Shown: positions 1-7,255, counted from the stretch's first letter. The stretch: DNA of 14,473 nucleotides from Methylococcaceae bacterium (GCA_030699345.1 JAUYMX010000332.1:1-14473), one strand, 5' to 3'. Notes: generated by a model from the letters alone, not told the origin. Numbers and translations are program-made.

Positions 1-23
1 GCTTTAACAATTGCAGAGGTTTT

Positions 24-44
24 AAAAGGTACGCAATGCGTACC
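24..44 (-). terminator. Intrinsic terminator of the efflux operon
   Basis: Seen in the sequence: read on the minus strand, a perfect 7-bp stem (GGTACGC / GCGTACC) with a 3-nt loop is followed by TTTT. It begins immediately after the TAG stop codon of the RND permease. The T-tract is short, so termination may be incomplete, but position and geometry fit the end of the minus-strand operon. Confidence 0.65.
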
Positions 45-3000
45 CTACTGCTTACCGTCTTTAGAGTCCGCCGACGCACGCTCCACCCTAAACCAAGCCG
101 CATACAGCGCTGGCAGGAAGAACACCGTCAACGCAGTCGCCACCGTCAGCCCGCCCATGATGGCGATGGCCTGCGGGCCGAAGAAATCGTTGCGCGACAA
201 CGGTATCATCGCCAGGATCGCCGCCGCGGCGGTCAGCATGATCGGCCGGAACCGCCGCACCGTCGATTCGACGATAGCCGACCAGGTGTCGAGTCCGGAC
301 TTTTCATCCTGATCGATTTGATCCACCAGAATCACCGAGTTGCGCATGATCATGCCAGCCAGCGCCAGGATGCCGAGCAAGGCTACGAAACCGAACGGCG
401 CCCGGAACAACAGCAACGCGAAGGCTGCCCCGATCACCCCTAGCGGCGCGGTGCTGAACACCATGAAAGTCCTGGAAAGATTTTGCAACTGCATCATCAA
501 CAAGATCAGCGTGACGATCAGCACCAGCGGAATCCAAATCAGAATCGACTTCTGCGCGGTTACCGCATCTTCCTTGGAGCCGCCGGTTTCGATGAAATAA
601 CCGGCCGACAAGCTATCCTGTATCGGTTTAAGTTTCGGGACGATTTCCGCCGCCACGTCCGGGGCCATCTTGCCGTCGGCCACGTCGGCACGCACCGAGA
701 TGGCCGGGAAGCGGTTGCGCCGCCAACGCACGCCGTCTTCGAACACGGTCTCGAACTTGACGAACTGCGACAGTGGTACCGACTTGCCGTTGGCCGTGCG
801 AACCGCAATGTCCGGCAATTCGTCGGCGGCGGTGCGCAATGCGGGGCTGGCCCGCCAGACGATGTCGATCAATTTATCCTGTTCGCGCAGTTGCCCGACC
901 GGGATGCCGGTGTAATGCGCCTGCAAGGCTTGCGACAGGCTGGCCGTCGAAACGCCGAGGGCGCGAGCTTTGTCCTGATCCAAGGCTAAGCGGAACGAAG
1001 GCATCCGGTCATGCCAGTCGTCGTTGACGTCCACGGTGCCGGGATGGTCGCGTACAACCTCTGCCACCTGCTCGGCGATGCCGCGCACGATATTAGGGTT
1101 TTCGCCAAGCACTCTGAACGCCAACGGATAATCCATCGGCGGCCCGACATTTAGCCGCTTGACCCGGCCCCTGACATTCGGAAAATCCGTCTCCAGCATC
1201 TGCCGGACACGCTGCATCACCCGTTCGCGCGCCTGGTTATCCTTGGTCATCACCACCAATTCGGCGAGATTGGTATTTGCCAGTTGCTGCACGATTAACA
1301 TGAAAAACCTTGGCGTGCCGCTGCCAATATAGCTGGCGATATGTTCCACATCCTCATCCTTGGCTAACAGCGCTTCCATGCGCTTGGCGGCGGCTTCGGT
1401 TTGTTCGAAGGAACTGCCCTCCGGCAGCCACAGATTGACGATGACTTCCGGCCGGTTTGATAGCGGGAAGAACTGTTCGGGGACATGGGCTAAAGCCACC
1501 ACACCGAGGCCGAACAGAGCCAGCGTGGCGATAATCACTTTCTTGCGATGCACCACGCAGGCATCCACCCAACGGCGCAGACGGTTGTAGAACGGCGTGT
1601 CGAACAGGTCGTGGATCGGGCCATCGGCGTTGGCATGACCCTTGAGGATCAAAAATCCCAAATACGGGGTGAACACCACCGCGCCTATCCACGACAGTAT
1701 CAAGGATATGCCGACTACCTGAAAAATCGCCACGGTGTATTCACCGGCCGAGGATTGGGCCAGACCCACCGGCAAGAAACCGGCGATGGTGATCAAGGTA
1801 CCGGTCAGCATCGGAAAGGCGGTGGCAGTATAAGCATACGTCGCGGCGCGCATCCGATCCCAGCCTTCTTCCAGCTTGCGGGCCATCATCTCGACAGCAA
1901 TCATCGCATCGTCTACCAGCAGGCCCAGCGCCAGAATCAAAGCCCCCAAGGAAATCCGTTGCAGATCGATGCCGCACAACAGCATGATCAGCAAGGTGGC
2001 GGCCAGCACCAGCGGCACGGTCAGCGCGACCACAGAGCCGGTACGCCAGCCCAGACTCAAAAAGCTCACCACCAACACGGTAGCTAGGGCTTCGAAGAAG
2101 GTTTGGCCGAATTCCTCCATCTGATTTTTAACCACCTGCGCTTGATTGGCGACCGGCTCTACATCCATGCCTAACGGCAACTCGGTTTCCATGCGGACAA
2201 GCGTATCTGCCAATGTTTTTCCCAGGTCGATAACGTTGCCTTTCTTGTTCATCGTCACGCCGAGGCCGAGGGCTTGTTTGCCGTTGAAACGGATCTTGAA
2301 TTCCGCAGGATCGACATAGCCGCGCGTCACCGTGGCAAAATCGCCAACTTTGAAGGTTCGATTAGCTATGCGTACCGCCATATTGGCGACGCTATCCGCC
2401 GAGTCGAACGAGCCGCTCAGGCGTATCGGCAGATTGCGCTGCGCGGAAAACACCGTGCCCGCCGGTGCCATGCCGTTCTGCGCCTGCAGGGCTTGAGCAA
2501 CCGCCGAAGCATCCAGCCCCAATTCGGCCAGCTTCTTGTCGGAAAATTCGACGAAAAGCTTTTCGTCCTGTACGCCGATCAGATCAATCTTCTCGACATC
2601 CTTAACCCGCAAAAGCTGTTGGCGGACCGAATCGGCGGCCTGTTTTAGGTCAGCATAACTAAAACCCCCGCCGGAAAAAGCGTAGATCAGGCTATAGGTA
2701 TCGCCGAATTCGTCGTTGAAAAACGGCCCGATGCTGCCGGGCGGCAGCGTCATGCGGATGTCGTCGACCTTCTTGCGCACTTGATACCAAAGCTCGGGAA
2801 TCTCCTTGGGCGGCGTATCCTCGCGCGGCGTGATGAAAATCACCGATTCACCGGGTTTGGAGTAACTGCGTAGATAATCCAGGTTCGGTAACTCCTGGAT
2901 TTTTTTTTCCAGCCTATCGGTCAACTGCTGCTCGACTTCCAACGCGGTGGCGCCGGGATAGAAAGTCTTGACCACCATGATTCGAAACGTGAACGGCGGA

Positions 3001-3119
3001 TCTTCTTGCTGGCCCAGCCGGAAATAAGCGAATAGGCCGCCGAGTACGACCAATGCGATCATAAAACCGGTGAAGGAGCGGTGTTTAAGCACCCACTCGC
3101 TGAGGTTGAAGGCTTTCAT
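45..3119 (-). CDS. RND family efflux transporter permease (AcrB/HAE1-like)
   Basis: Inner-membrane proton-driven pump subunit of an RND tripartite efflux system, 1024 aa, the usual family length. TM1 is near residues 15-33, followed by a large periplasmic loop, a TM2-6 block, a second loop from about 545 to 857, TM8 near 858-877 and the last helices near the C-terminus. The proton-relay motif GLLVDD in TM4 is intact with D403 and D404. In TM10 the position equivalent to the AcrB lysine is arginine (R926 in GMIMRNS), followed by the conserved Asn; I recall this variant from a pump clade distinct from AcrB itself. The start overlaps the stop of the membrane-fusion gene by 4 bp (ATGA), which indicates translational coupling. 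No outer-membrane factor gene is nearby. The substrate cannot be told from sequence; homology is confident, drug versus metabolite export is open. Confidence 0.95.
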   Translation of the reverse strand: MKAFNLSEWVLKHRSFTGFMIALVVLGGLFAYFRLGQQEDPPFTFRIMVVKTFYPGATALEVEQQLTDRLEKKIQELPNLDYLRSYSKPGESVIFITPREDTPPKEIPELWYQVRKKVDDIRMTLPPGSIGPFFNDEFGDTYSLIYAFSGGGFSYADLKQAADSVRQQLLRVKDVEKIDLIGVQDEKLFVEFSDKKLAELGLDASAVAQALQAQNGMAPAGTVFSAQRNLPIRLSGSFDSADSVANMAVRIANRTFKVGDFATVTRGYVDPAEFKIRFNGKQALGLGVTMNKKGNVIDLGKTLADTLVRMETELPLGMDVEPVANQAQVVKNQMEEFGQTFFEALATVLVVSFLSLGWRTGSVVALTVPLVLAATLLIMLLCGIDLQRISLGALILALGLLVDDAMIAVEMMARKLEEGWDRMRAATYAYTATAFPMLTGTLITIAGFLPVGLAQSSAGEYTVAIFQVVGISLILSWIGAVVFTPYLGFLILKGHANADGPIHDLFDTPFYNRLRRWVDACVVHRKKVIIATLALFGLGVVALAHVPEQFFPLSNRPEVIVNLWLPEGSSFEQTEAAAKRMEALLAKDEDVEHIASYIGSGTPRFFMLIVQQLANTNLAELVVMTKDNQARERVMQRVRQMLETDFPNVRGRVKRLNVGPPMDYPLAFRVLGENPNIVRGIAEQVAEVVRDHPGTVDVNDDWHDRMPSFRLALDQDKARALGVSTASLSQALQAHYTGIPVGQLREQDKLIDIVWRASPALRTAADELPDIAVRTANGKSVPLSQFVKFETVFEDGVRWRRNRFPAISVRADVADGKMAPDVAAEIVPKLKPIQDSLSAGYFIETGGSKEDAVTAQKSILIWIPLVLIVTLILLMMQLQNLSRTFMVFSTAPLGVIGAAFALLLFRAPFGFVALLGILALAGMIMRNSVILVDQIDQDEKSGLDTWSAIVESTVRRFRPIMLTAAAAILAMIPLSRNDFFGPQAIAIMGGLTVATALTVFFLPALYAAWFRVERASADSKDGKQ

Positions 3120-4285
3120 GGTTGTCCCTCGCTAGCCGGTACATTTTCTTCCGGCAAGCGGACAGCCTGTCCCTCGGACAAACGCTGGACACCGGCGCTA
3201 ACCAGTAATTGGCCTGTGGCGAGGCCCTCGACGGCAATGCGTTCGCCAGCCAGCGTTTCGCCCAACCTAACCGGCACGGATTTGACCGTGGTAGCCTGCT
3301 CATCGACCAACCAGACCGTGGGATGATCGGGCTGGTTTTGCGGGGTATAAATGGCGGAAAGCGGGATAGCGATACGGGAGGCGTTGTTTCCCTGGATGTA
3401 AACGGTCGCCGTCATGCCCAATTGTGCGGCGTCCATGCCTTCCAGCAAGCTTGCCTTGACACGATAGGTGCGGCTGGCCGGATCGGCGGCCGAGGCGATT
3501 TCGCGAATTTTAGCCTTGAGTAACCGATTGTCGTCGGACCATAAAGACACGTTAACGGCTTGTTGGCGCTTAATTTCCGGCAGGCGATGTTCGGGAACGT
3601 CGAAATGAACTTCCTTTTCGTCTAGCTGGGCCAGCGTTACCACGGCCTGACCGGTCGTCAGCACTTGCCCGGCCTCGACAGCCAACGCCGTGACTACGCC
3701 GTCGCGGTCGGCATGCAGCTCGGTATAGGTCATCTGGTTAAGCGCTTGGCCCAATTGTGCTTCCAGCGCCGCCGTGCGCTCCTTCGCCGTGGTATACGCA
3801 GTTTCGTGCCGTTCGAACTCCGGCGGACTGATGACTTGCTGGGTTAGCAGTTCTCGGTATCTCGCCAAGTCGTCCCGCAAGAAAGTGCTGTCGGCCCGAG
3901 CGGAAGCCAGCTGAGCCTTAAAGCCCTGCACGGCGAGGCGGTAATCGTTGCCATCCAATAGTGCCAGCAGCTGACCTTTACGTACTTGGTCGCCAACGTC
4001 TACTTTCCGTTCCAGCAGTTTACCGGCCACCCGGAAGGATAAGGGCGTCTCGATTCTTGCCCTGACTTCCCCGGCAAAGCTCATAACACCGACCGTAGCG
4101 GTGTCCTCGATTCGAAACACCTTTACCGGTCTGGAAACTGCTTGTGTTTGTTTTTCCTGATCGCTGCATCCTGAGCTGATCGTCAGAGGCAACAACAACA
4201 CGGCCAACAACCGGCTTTTGTTTGTGTATCGGAACTGAAGCCGGTTAAGGGTAATCGGCATTAACGGGATGTTGGGTTTCGGCAT
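3116..4285 (-). CDS. RND efflux membrane fusion (periplasmic adaptor) lipoprotein
   Basis: Periplasmic adaptor that links the RND permease to an outer-membrane channel; 389 aa. The N-terminus is basic, then a hydrophobic stretch ends in a lipobox (TISSGC), so C40 is the likely lipidated residue. The split biotinyl-lipoyl halves (first near GKLLERKVDVGDQVRKGQ, second near DGVVTALAVEAGQVLTTG) flank an alpha-helical hairpin of about 75 residues. Beta-barrel and membrane-proximal domains follow. The open frame extends 140 codons further upstream, but I chose the ATG at 4285 because an excellent Shine-Dalgarno (AAGGAGGAAG) lies just before it and a signal peptide starts there; the upstream extension overlaps tetR in another frame. 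M9 is an alternative start. The last bases overlap the permease start, so the two are co-translated. Confidence 0.93.
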   Translation of the reverse strand: MPKPNIPLMPITLNRLQFRYTNKSRLLAVLLLPLTISSGCSDQEKQTQAVSRPVKVFRIEDTATVGVMSFAGEVRARIETPLSFRVAGKLLERKVDVGDQVRKGQLLALLDGNDYRLAVQGFKAQLASARADSTFLRDDLARYRELLTQQVISPPEFERHETAYTTAKERTAALEAQLGQALNQMTYTELHADRDGVVTALAVEAGQVLTTGQAVVTLAQLDEKEVHFDVPEHRLPEIKRQQAVNVSLWSDDNRLLKAKIREIASAADPASRTYRVKASLLEGMDAAQLGMTATVYIQGNNASRIAIPLSAIYTPQNQPDHPTVWLVDEQATTVKSVPVRLGETLAGERIAVEGLATGQLLVSAGVQRLSEGQAVRLPEENVPASEGQP

Positions 4286-4297
4286 GTTGCTTCCTCC

Positions 4298-4324
4298 TTC
4301 GGTAAAAGGTTCGGTAATATTCGA
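4298..4324. promoter_or_regulatory. Repeat in the tetR-adaptor gap (possible operator)
   Basis: In the 44-bp gap between tetR and the adaptor gene, the octamer TTCGGTAA occurs twice with a 12-bp period (4298-4305 and 4310-4317). The second copy also forms a small dyad with CGAA at 4321-4324. TetR proteins often bind dyads near the genes they control, so this could be an operator or an internal promoter element. Nothing more than the repetition supports it. Confidence 0.25.
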
Positions 4325-4329
4325 AATAA

Positions 4330-4911
4330 TCATTCGATGCTGTTTGCTATCAGTATCTCGGCAGCCAACTTGACATCGTCGGCCGCGCCGGAATGGCGCT
4401 GCATTTGTTCGGATACGATGGCGCCTTGGAACAAGGCACAGAGTTGTCCTGCCAGCCGCTCCGGAGACCGCGCTCCGGCTTGTCCGGCCAGATCGGTCAT
4501 ATAACTTCGAAACTTGCGATAAAACGCCGCGGATACTTGATGCACCGCGTGGCTTTGATCCATAAATTCCGCGGATGCGTTGATAAATGGGCACCCTTGA
4601 AAATCGGTGTTGGCCAAGCATTCGCCGTGGACATCGAAAATTGCCAATAGCTGGTATTTCGGCATCCGAGCTTTGCGCTCGATTTGCTCGACAAACCACG
4701 TCCAAAATTCGACGTCGCGGTTTTGCAGGTAAGCGACGATCAGCGCCTCCTTGGATGAGAAATGCTTATACAGGCTCATCTTGGTGGTGTTCGCCGATTT
4801 GACGATGCTATCGACGCCGGTGGCTCTGATGCCTTGGGTGGAGAATAGCTCGGTCGCCGCCAACAGGATTCGTTCGCGCGCATTTGCGGCTTTAATAGAC
4901 ATCGTCCTCAT
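4330..4911 (-). CDS. TetR/AcrR family transcriptional regulator
   Basis: Likely ligand-responsive repressor of the efflux genes directly downstream; 193 aa, normal for the family. The N-terminal helix-turn-helix lies at about residues 31-51, with the recognition-helix signature TTKMSLYKHFSSKEAL that is typical of TetR proteins. The rest is an all-helical ligand-binding and dimerisation domain of the YcdC/AefR-like type, with an LAGQLCALFQGAI segment. It is 44 bp upstream of the adaptor gene on the same strand. Start choice is uncertain: ATG at 4911 has GGAG only 2 nt away, while ATG at 4902 (MSIKAAN) has GAGG or the more distant GGAG. Either gives a full HTH domain. The short spacing to the thioesterase leaves little room for a separate promoter, so it may belong to a longer transcript. 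The inducer is unknown. Confidence 0.92.
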   Translation of the reverse strand: MRTMSIKAANARERILLAATELFSTQGIRATGVDSIVKSANTTKMSLYKHFSSKEALIVAYLQNRDVEFWTWFVEQIERKARMPKYQLLAIFDVHGECLANTDFQGCPFINASAEFMDQSHAVHQVSAAFYRKFRSYMTDLAGQAGARSPERLAGQLCALFQGAIVSEQMQRHSGAADDVKLAAEILIANSIE

Positions 4912-4953
4912 AGCTCCAAAGAAATGGTCTTCACTTAGCTTCTCGCACGAATA

Positions 4954-5388
4954 TCAATAATGTCGATGTCGCCGAGGCATAGAGCCTGCCTCTGCTGTCG
5001 AGAGACGGGCTTCGGCAAACGCCGCTCGCCGCCCCAATGACAAGACATTGCCCTCCGCTCTTAGCAAACCCGTGTGCTTGGTGATTGCCTTGTGATAGGA
5101 AATCTTCAATTCCAAGGTCGTGTAAGTCTGTTTATCGCTTAGTCTGGAATGGACGGCACAGCCGCAGGCGGAATCCAGCAAAGTGGCCGCATAGCCGCCA
5201 TGGACAGTGCCTAAAGGGTTATAAGCATGCTCGCCGGGCTTGCCGGCAAAGACAGCTTTACCGATGTCGATTTCCACCAGCTCGAAATCCAGAGACACCA
5301 AGATTCCCGGCTTCAGCCCCGAGGCCATCAGGGCGCGTAACTGGTCTAGACCATTAAGTCCGGGGCCGGTTTTGTTGACGAGACTCAT
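4954..5388 (-). CDS. PaaI-type hotdog thioesterase, C-terminus frameshifted
   Basis: Hotdog-fold acyl-CoA thioesterase of the PaaI/YbgC-like group. The family signature NPLGTVHGGYAATLLDSACG is present at residues 57-76, with H63-G64-G65 and D72 as expected active-site and helix residues. Residues 1-132 align with family expectation; then the frame is lost. Adding one base at about 4990-4992 restores GRLYASATSTLLIF, the classic last beta-strand, and moves the stop from 4954 to 4931, giving about 152 aa. As read, the product ends after 144 aa with an unrelated basic tail. It may be a recent pseudogene, a strain-specific lesion or a sequencing error. A ribosome site (AAGGAG) lies 10 nt before the ATG. 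The gene sits between the SDR and tetR genes on the same strand. Confidence 0.85.
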   Translation of the reverse strand: MSLVNKTGPGLNGLDQLRALMASGLKPGILVSLDFELVEIDIGKAVFAGKPGEHAYNPLGTVHGGYAATLLDSACGCAVHSRLSDKQTYTTLELKISYHKAITKHTGLLRAEGNVLSLGRRAAFAEARLSTAEAGSMPRRHRHY

Positions 5389-5436
5389 CTTACTAGCGCT
5401 CCTTTTCGGATGTGCAAGATCACTGCATACAGAGTC

Positions 5437-5468
5437 GGCATGAGATTTTTAGAAAAATGGATCATGCC
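5437..5468. repeat. 32-bp quasi-palindrome upstream of the thioesterase
   Basis: Arms GGCATGA and TCATGCC (7 bp, perfect) enclose a second inner dyad ATTTTT / AAAAAT around AG. It lies in the 91-bp gap between the SDR stop and the thioesterase start. No T-tract follows on either strand, so a simple intrinsic terminator is unlikely. A protein-binding dyad or an intercistronic mRNA hairpin are the two reasonable readings. Confidence 0.5.
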
Positions 5469-5479
5469 GCTATCTATAT

Positions 5480-6295
5480 TCAGACCATCGGCAGTTGGTA
5501 TAACTTGCGCAAGCTCTTGTCTACCATGGCTTCCGGGAGGAAGCGGCGCAGGAAACGTACTTGGCTTGCTTGTTTTCCGGCGGTATAGCGCCGTCTCGGT
5601 GTTGCAGTAGTCGCCGCTTTTACCACCGTATCGGCGACCACTTCCGGGGCGTCGCCTGCATTCACCCCATTCCGCATGAGCACTTCCATGCCGGCACGCA
5701 CCGAGTCATAGGCCGCAAGCGGTTGATCAGGCCTTGTTATGCTTTCTTCGAACGAGGTCCGGGTAAATCCTGGTTCGACCAGCACAACCCGGATTCCCAA
5801 ACTGCGCAGTTCGTGGTCAAGCGATTCGGAATAACCTTCAACCGCATGCTTGGTCGCGGCATAGAGGGCGTTGTAAGGCGATGGGATCAAGCCAAGGACT
5901 GAGCTGATATTGACTATCCTTCCTTGCTTTTGACTGCGCATAGTTGGTAACACTGCATTGGTCACACGGGTAATGCCAAAGACGTTCACGTCAAACAATG
6001 CCTCGGCCTGCGCGGTGGACGACTCTTCCGCCCCGCCGAGCAAGCCGACGCCGGCATTATTGACCAGCAGGTCGATACGTCCAGCCTGTTTCAATACCTC
6101 GGCTACCATGTTCTTTACCGATGCTTCGTCGGTCACATCGCAGGTCAGCATCGTGATGCCGTCGATGCTTGCAGGTGCCTTGCGGCTGGTGCCGAATACC
6201 CGATAACCCGCTCGTTGAAGGGCCTTGGCCGTTACCAGCCCAATGCCCGAGGATGCGCCGGTGATCAGGGCTACAGCTAGGTCTTTATCGCTCAT
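5480..6295 (-). CDS. SDR family NAD(P)-dependent oxidoreductase
   Basis: Classical short-chain dehydrogenase/reductase, 271 aa, expected to be a soluble cytoplasmic enzyme that oxidises an alcohol or reduces a carbonyl. The cofactor motif TGASSGIG is at residues 12-19 and NNAG at 79-82. The catalytic set is S131/S132, Y145 and K149 (YAATK). A basic residue after the second strand (TSRK) favours NADP(H), but this is inference. The C-terminal part (VEPGFTRTSFEES) matches the common KR-like subgroup often annotated only as oxidoreductase. An excellent ribosome site (AAGGAGAT) lies 5 nt before the ATG. It is divergent from the hxlR gene and probably the first gene of the minus-strand series. Its substrate cannot be deduced; HxlR-SDR pairs are commonly linked to quinone or electrophile stress. 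Confidence 0.93.
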   Translation of the reverse strand: MSDKDLAVALITGASSGIGLVTAKALQRAGYRVFGTSRKAPASIDGITMLTCDVTDEASVKNMVAEVLKQAGRIDLLVNNAGVGLLGGAEESSTAQAEALFDVNVFGITRVTNAVLPTMRSQKQGRIVNISSVLGLIPSPYNALYAATKHAVEGYSESLDHELRSLGIRVVLVEPGFTRTSFEESITRPDQPLAAYDSVRAGMEVLMRNGVNAGDAPEVVADTVVKAATTATPRRRYTAGKQASQVRFLRRFLPEAMVDKSLRKLYQLPMV

Positions 6296-6337
6296 ATCAA
6301 ATCTCCTTGTTGGGGGTGGATTGTCTATCAGTTAAGT

Positions 6338-6383
6338 GTTACTATCATTTCGATAGCAATGTTACTACCATTTTGAAAGTAAG
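6338..6383. promoter_or_regulatory. Tandem operator-like repeat between SDR and hxlR
   Basis: Two directly adjacent 23-bp units (6338-6360 and 6361-6383) match at 18 of 23 positions; both begin GTTACTA and share CATTT. Each unit is itself partly symmetric: the first contains CTATC / GATAG around ATTTC, the second TTACT / AGTAA. They occupy the control region shared by the divergent SDR and hxlR genes. HxlR proteins are known to bind TACT/AGTA-type dyads and to autoregulate, so I infer that the product of hxlR binds here and controls both directions. Confidence 0.6.
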
Positions 6384-6399
6384 TCACTACTAAAACAGT

Positions 6400-6846
6400 A
6401 TGAACGATAAAAATATTTGTACCGACCCTTGTCCGATTGCTCGCTGCCTGGCTTTTCTCGGCGACACCTGGAGCCTGTTGATTCTGCGGGACGCCCATAT
6501 TGGCCTGACCCGCTTCGACCAATTTCGGAAAAGTCTTGGCATCGCGCCGACGATTCTGACCCGGCGATTGGCGACGTTAACGGAGGAAGGATTATTGGAA
6601 AAACGGCTGTATTCGGAGCGTCCGCCGCGCGAGGAGTATGTGTTGACGGCCGCCGGCCGCGATTTTCTGCCTGTATTGGTTATGATCGGCGCCTGGGGGC
6701 ACCAGTATCGCGGCGGCGGTCCGTTGGTACGTATTCAAGATGTTGAAACGGGAGAGGATATTAAGCCGGTAGCCATCGATGCGGTCACAGGGGCTAAGAT
6801 TGGAACTCGCCCGCTACGCTTTGTGCTGCCGGATGGCGCCGACTGA
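6400..6846 (+). CDS. HxlR family winged-helix transcriptional regulator
   Basis: MarR-like winged-helix regulator of the HxlR group, 148 aa. The hallmark N-terminal block CPIARCLAFLGDTWSLLILRD (residues 11-31) is followed by FDQFRKSLGIAPTILTRRL, the recognition helix, and a wing near EKRLYSERPPREEYVLTAAG. Two cysteines, C7 and C11, lie just before the DNA-binding domain, where redox-sensing HxlR proteins such as YodB carry their reactive thiol; a thiol switch is therefore plausible but unproven. The C-terminal tail (about residues 105-148) is longer than in the shortest members. No Shine-Dalgarno is visible before the ATG, so the message may be leaderless or poorly translated. It is divergent from the SDR gene, the most likely target. 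Confidence 0.9.
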   Translation: MNDKNICTDPCPIARCLAFLGDTWSLLILRDAHIGLTRFDQFRKSLGIAPTILTRRLATLTEEGLLEKRLYSERPPREEYVLTAAGRDFLPVLVMIGAWGHQYRGGGPLVRIQDVETGEDIKPVAIDAVTGAKIGTRPLRFVLPDGAD

Positions 6847-7203
6847 TACAACGGTTTTGCTCTATACAAGCGTGAGTGAGATGCAGTGCTGTGATCTACC
6901 AATGTCGGTTAATCGAATTACAGCAGACACACCGGCATTGAAAAATACGTGGGTCGTACTCTCACCTTCGAAATGCCAACAGCCCCAAGCAGCGCCAAAT
7001 TAACCAATCCGCCCTGATAGTCGGCTTCAGTTTAGTGGTTTTTGTTATAACTAATTGTTTTACATGAATATTTAGAGATAAAAAAGAAGGTTGGCGATAA
7101 AAAGTCCGGCATAGGTTCGGCTTGAAAAGTGTAGAGCGACGCTAAGCGGAAAACCTGTTAAAGTACTCCAACTTGTTAGCGATGAATTTGAGTGTTAGTG
7201 GTT
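6847..7203. other. Intergenic region after hxlR, no gene seen
   Basis: I find no coding sequence with a supportable start or family match. The first 100 bases contain interleaved complementary segments (see 6888-6940). The part from about 7030 to 7110 is A+T-rich and promoter-like in composition but shows no convincing -35/-10 pair. It ends where the tRNA-Asn fragment begins and may be the terminal segment of an integrated element. Confidence 0.5.
6888..6940 (+). other. Possible H-type RNA pseudoknot
   Basis: Four complementary segments are interleaved: 6888-6895 with 6917-6924 (8 pairs, one G-U) and 6900-6909 with 6931-6940 (10 pairs, one U-G). Loops are 4, 7 and 6 nt. Both wobbles are tolerated only in plus-strand RNA; the minus strand would have C-A mismatches. 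Chance complementarity is not excluded and no known RNA family was recognised. Confidence 0.3.
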
Positions 7204-7248
7204 CTGTTAATCACTAGGTCGGCGGTTCGAGCCCGTCCGGGGGAGCCA
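7204..7248 (+). tRNA. tRNA-Asn 3' fragment (anticodon loop to CCA), likely att site
   Basis: The sequence starts with the tRNA-Asn loop CTGTTAA (anticodon GTT at 7206-7208). It continues through a variable region, a T arm whose stem GGCGG/CCGTC pairs with one wobble around TTCGAGC, the 3' acceptor strand CGGGGGA, a discriminator G and CCA. The required 5' acceptor strand (TCCCCCG) and the D arm are absent from the preceding 75 bases, and the anticodon stem does not pair. It is thus not a functional gene. A 3' fragment of this extent is what site-specific integration by a tyrosine recombinase leaves at the far end of an island. Confidence 0.85.
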
Positions 7249-7255
7249 AGTGAAT

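Noticed and set aside
36..1027. Several plus-strand frames opposite the RND pump gene
   Set aside because: They are antisense shadows in high-G+C coding sequence, with arginine-rich low-quality translations and no family signatures.
4286..4705. 140-codon N-terminal extension of the adaptor frame
   Set aside because: It overlaps the tetR gene in another frame, and a strong ribosome site plus signal peptide mark the start at 4285.
7130..7248. Complete tRNA-Asn gene
   Set aside because: No 5' acceptor strand TCCCCCG, no D arm, and the anticodon stem does not pair, so only the 3' part is present.
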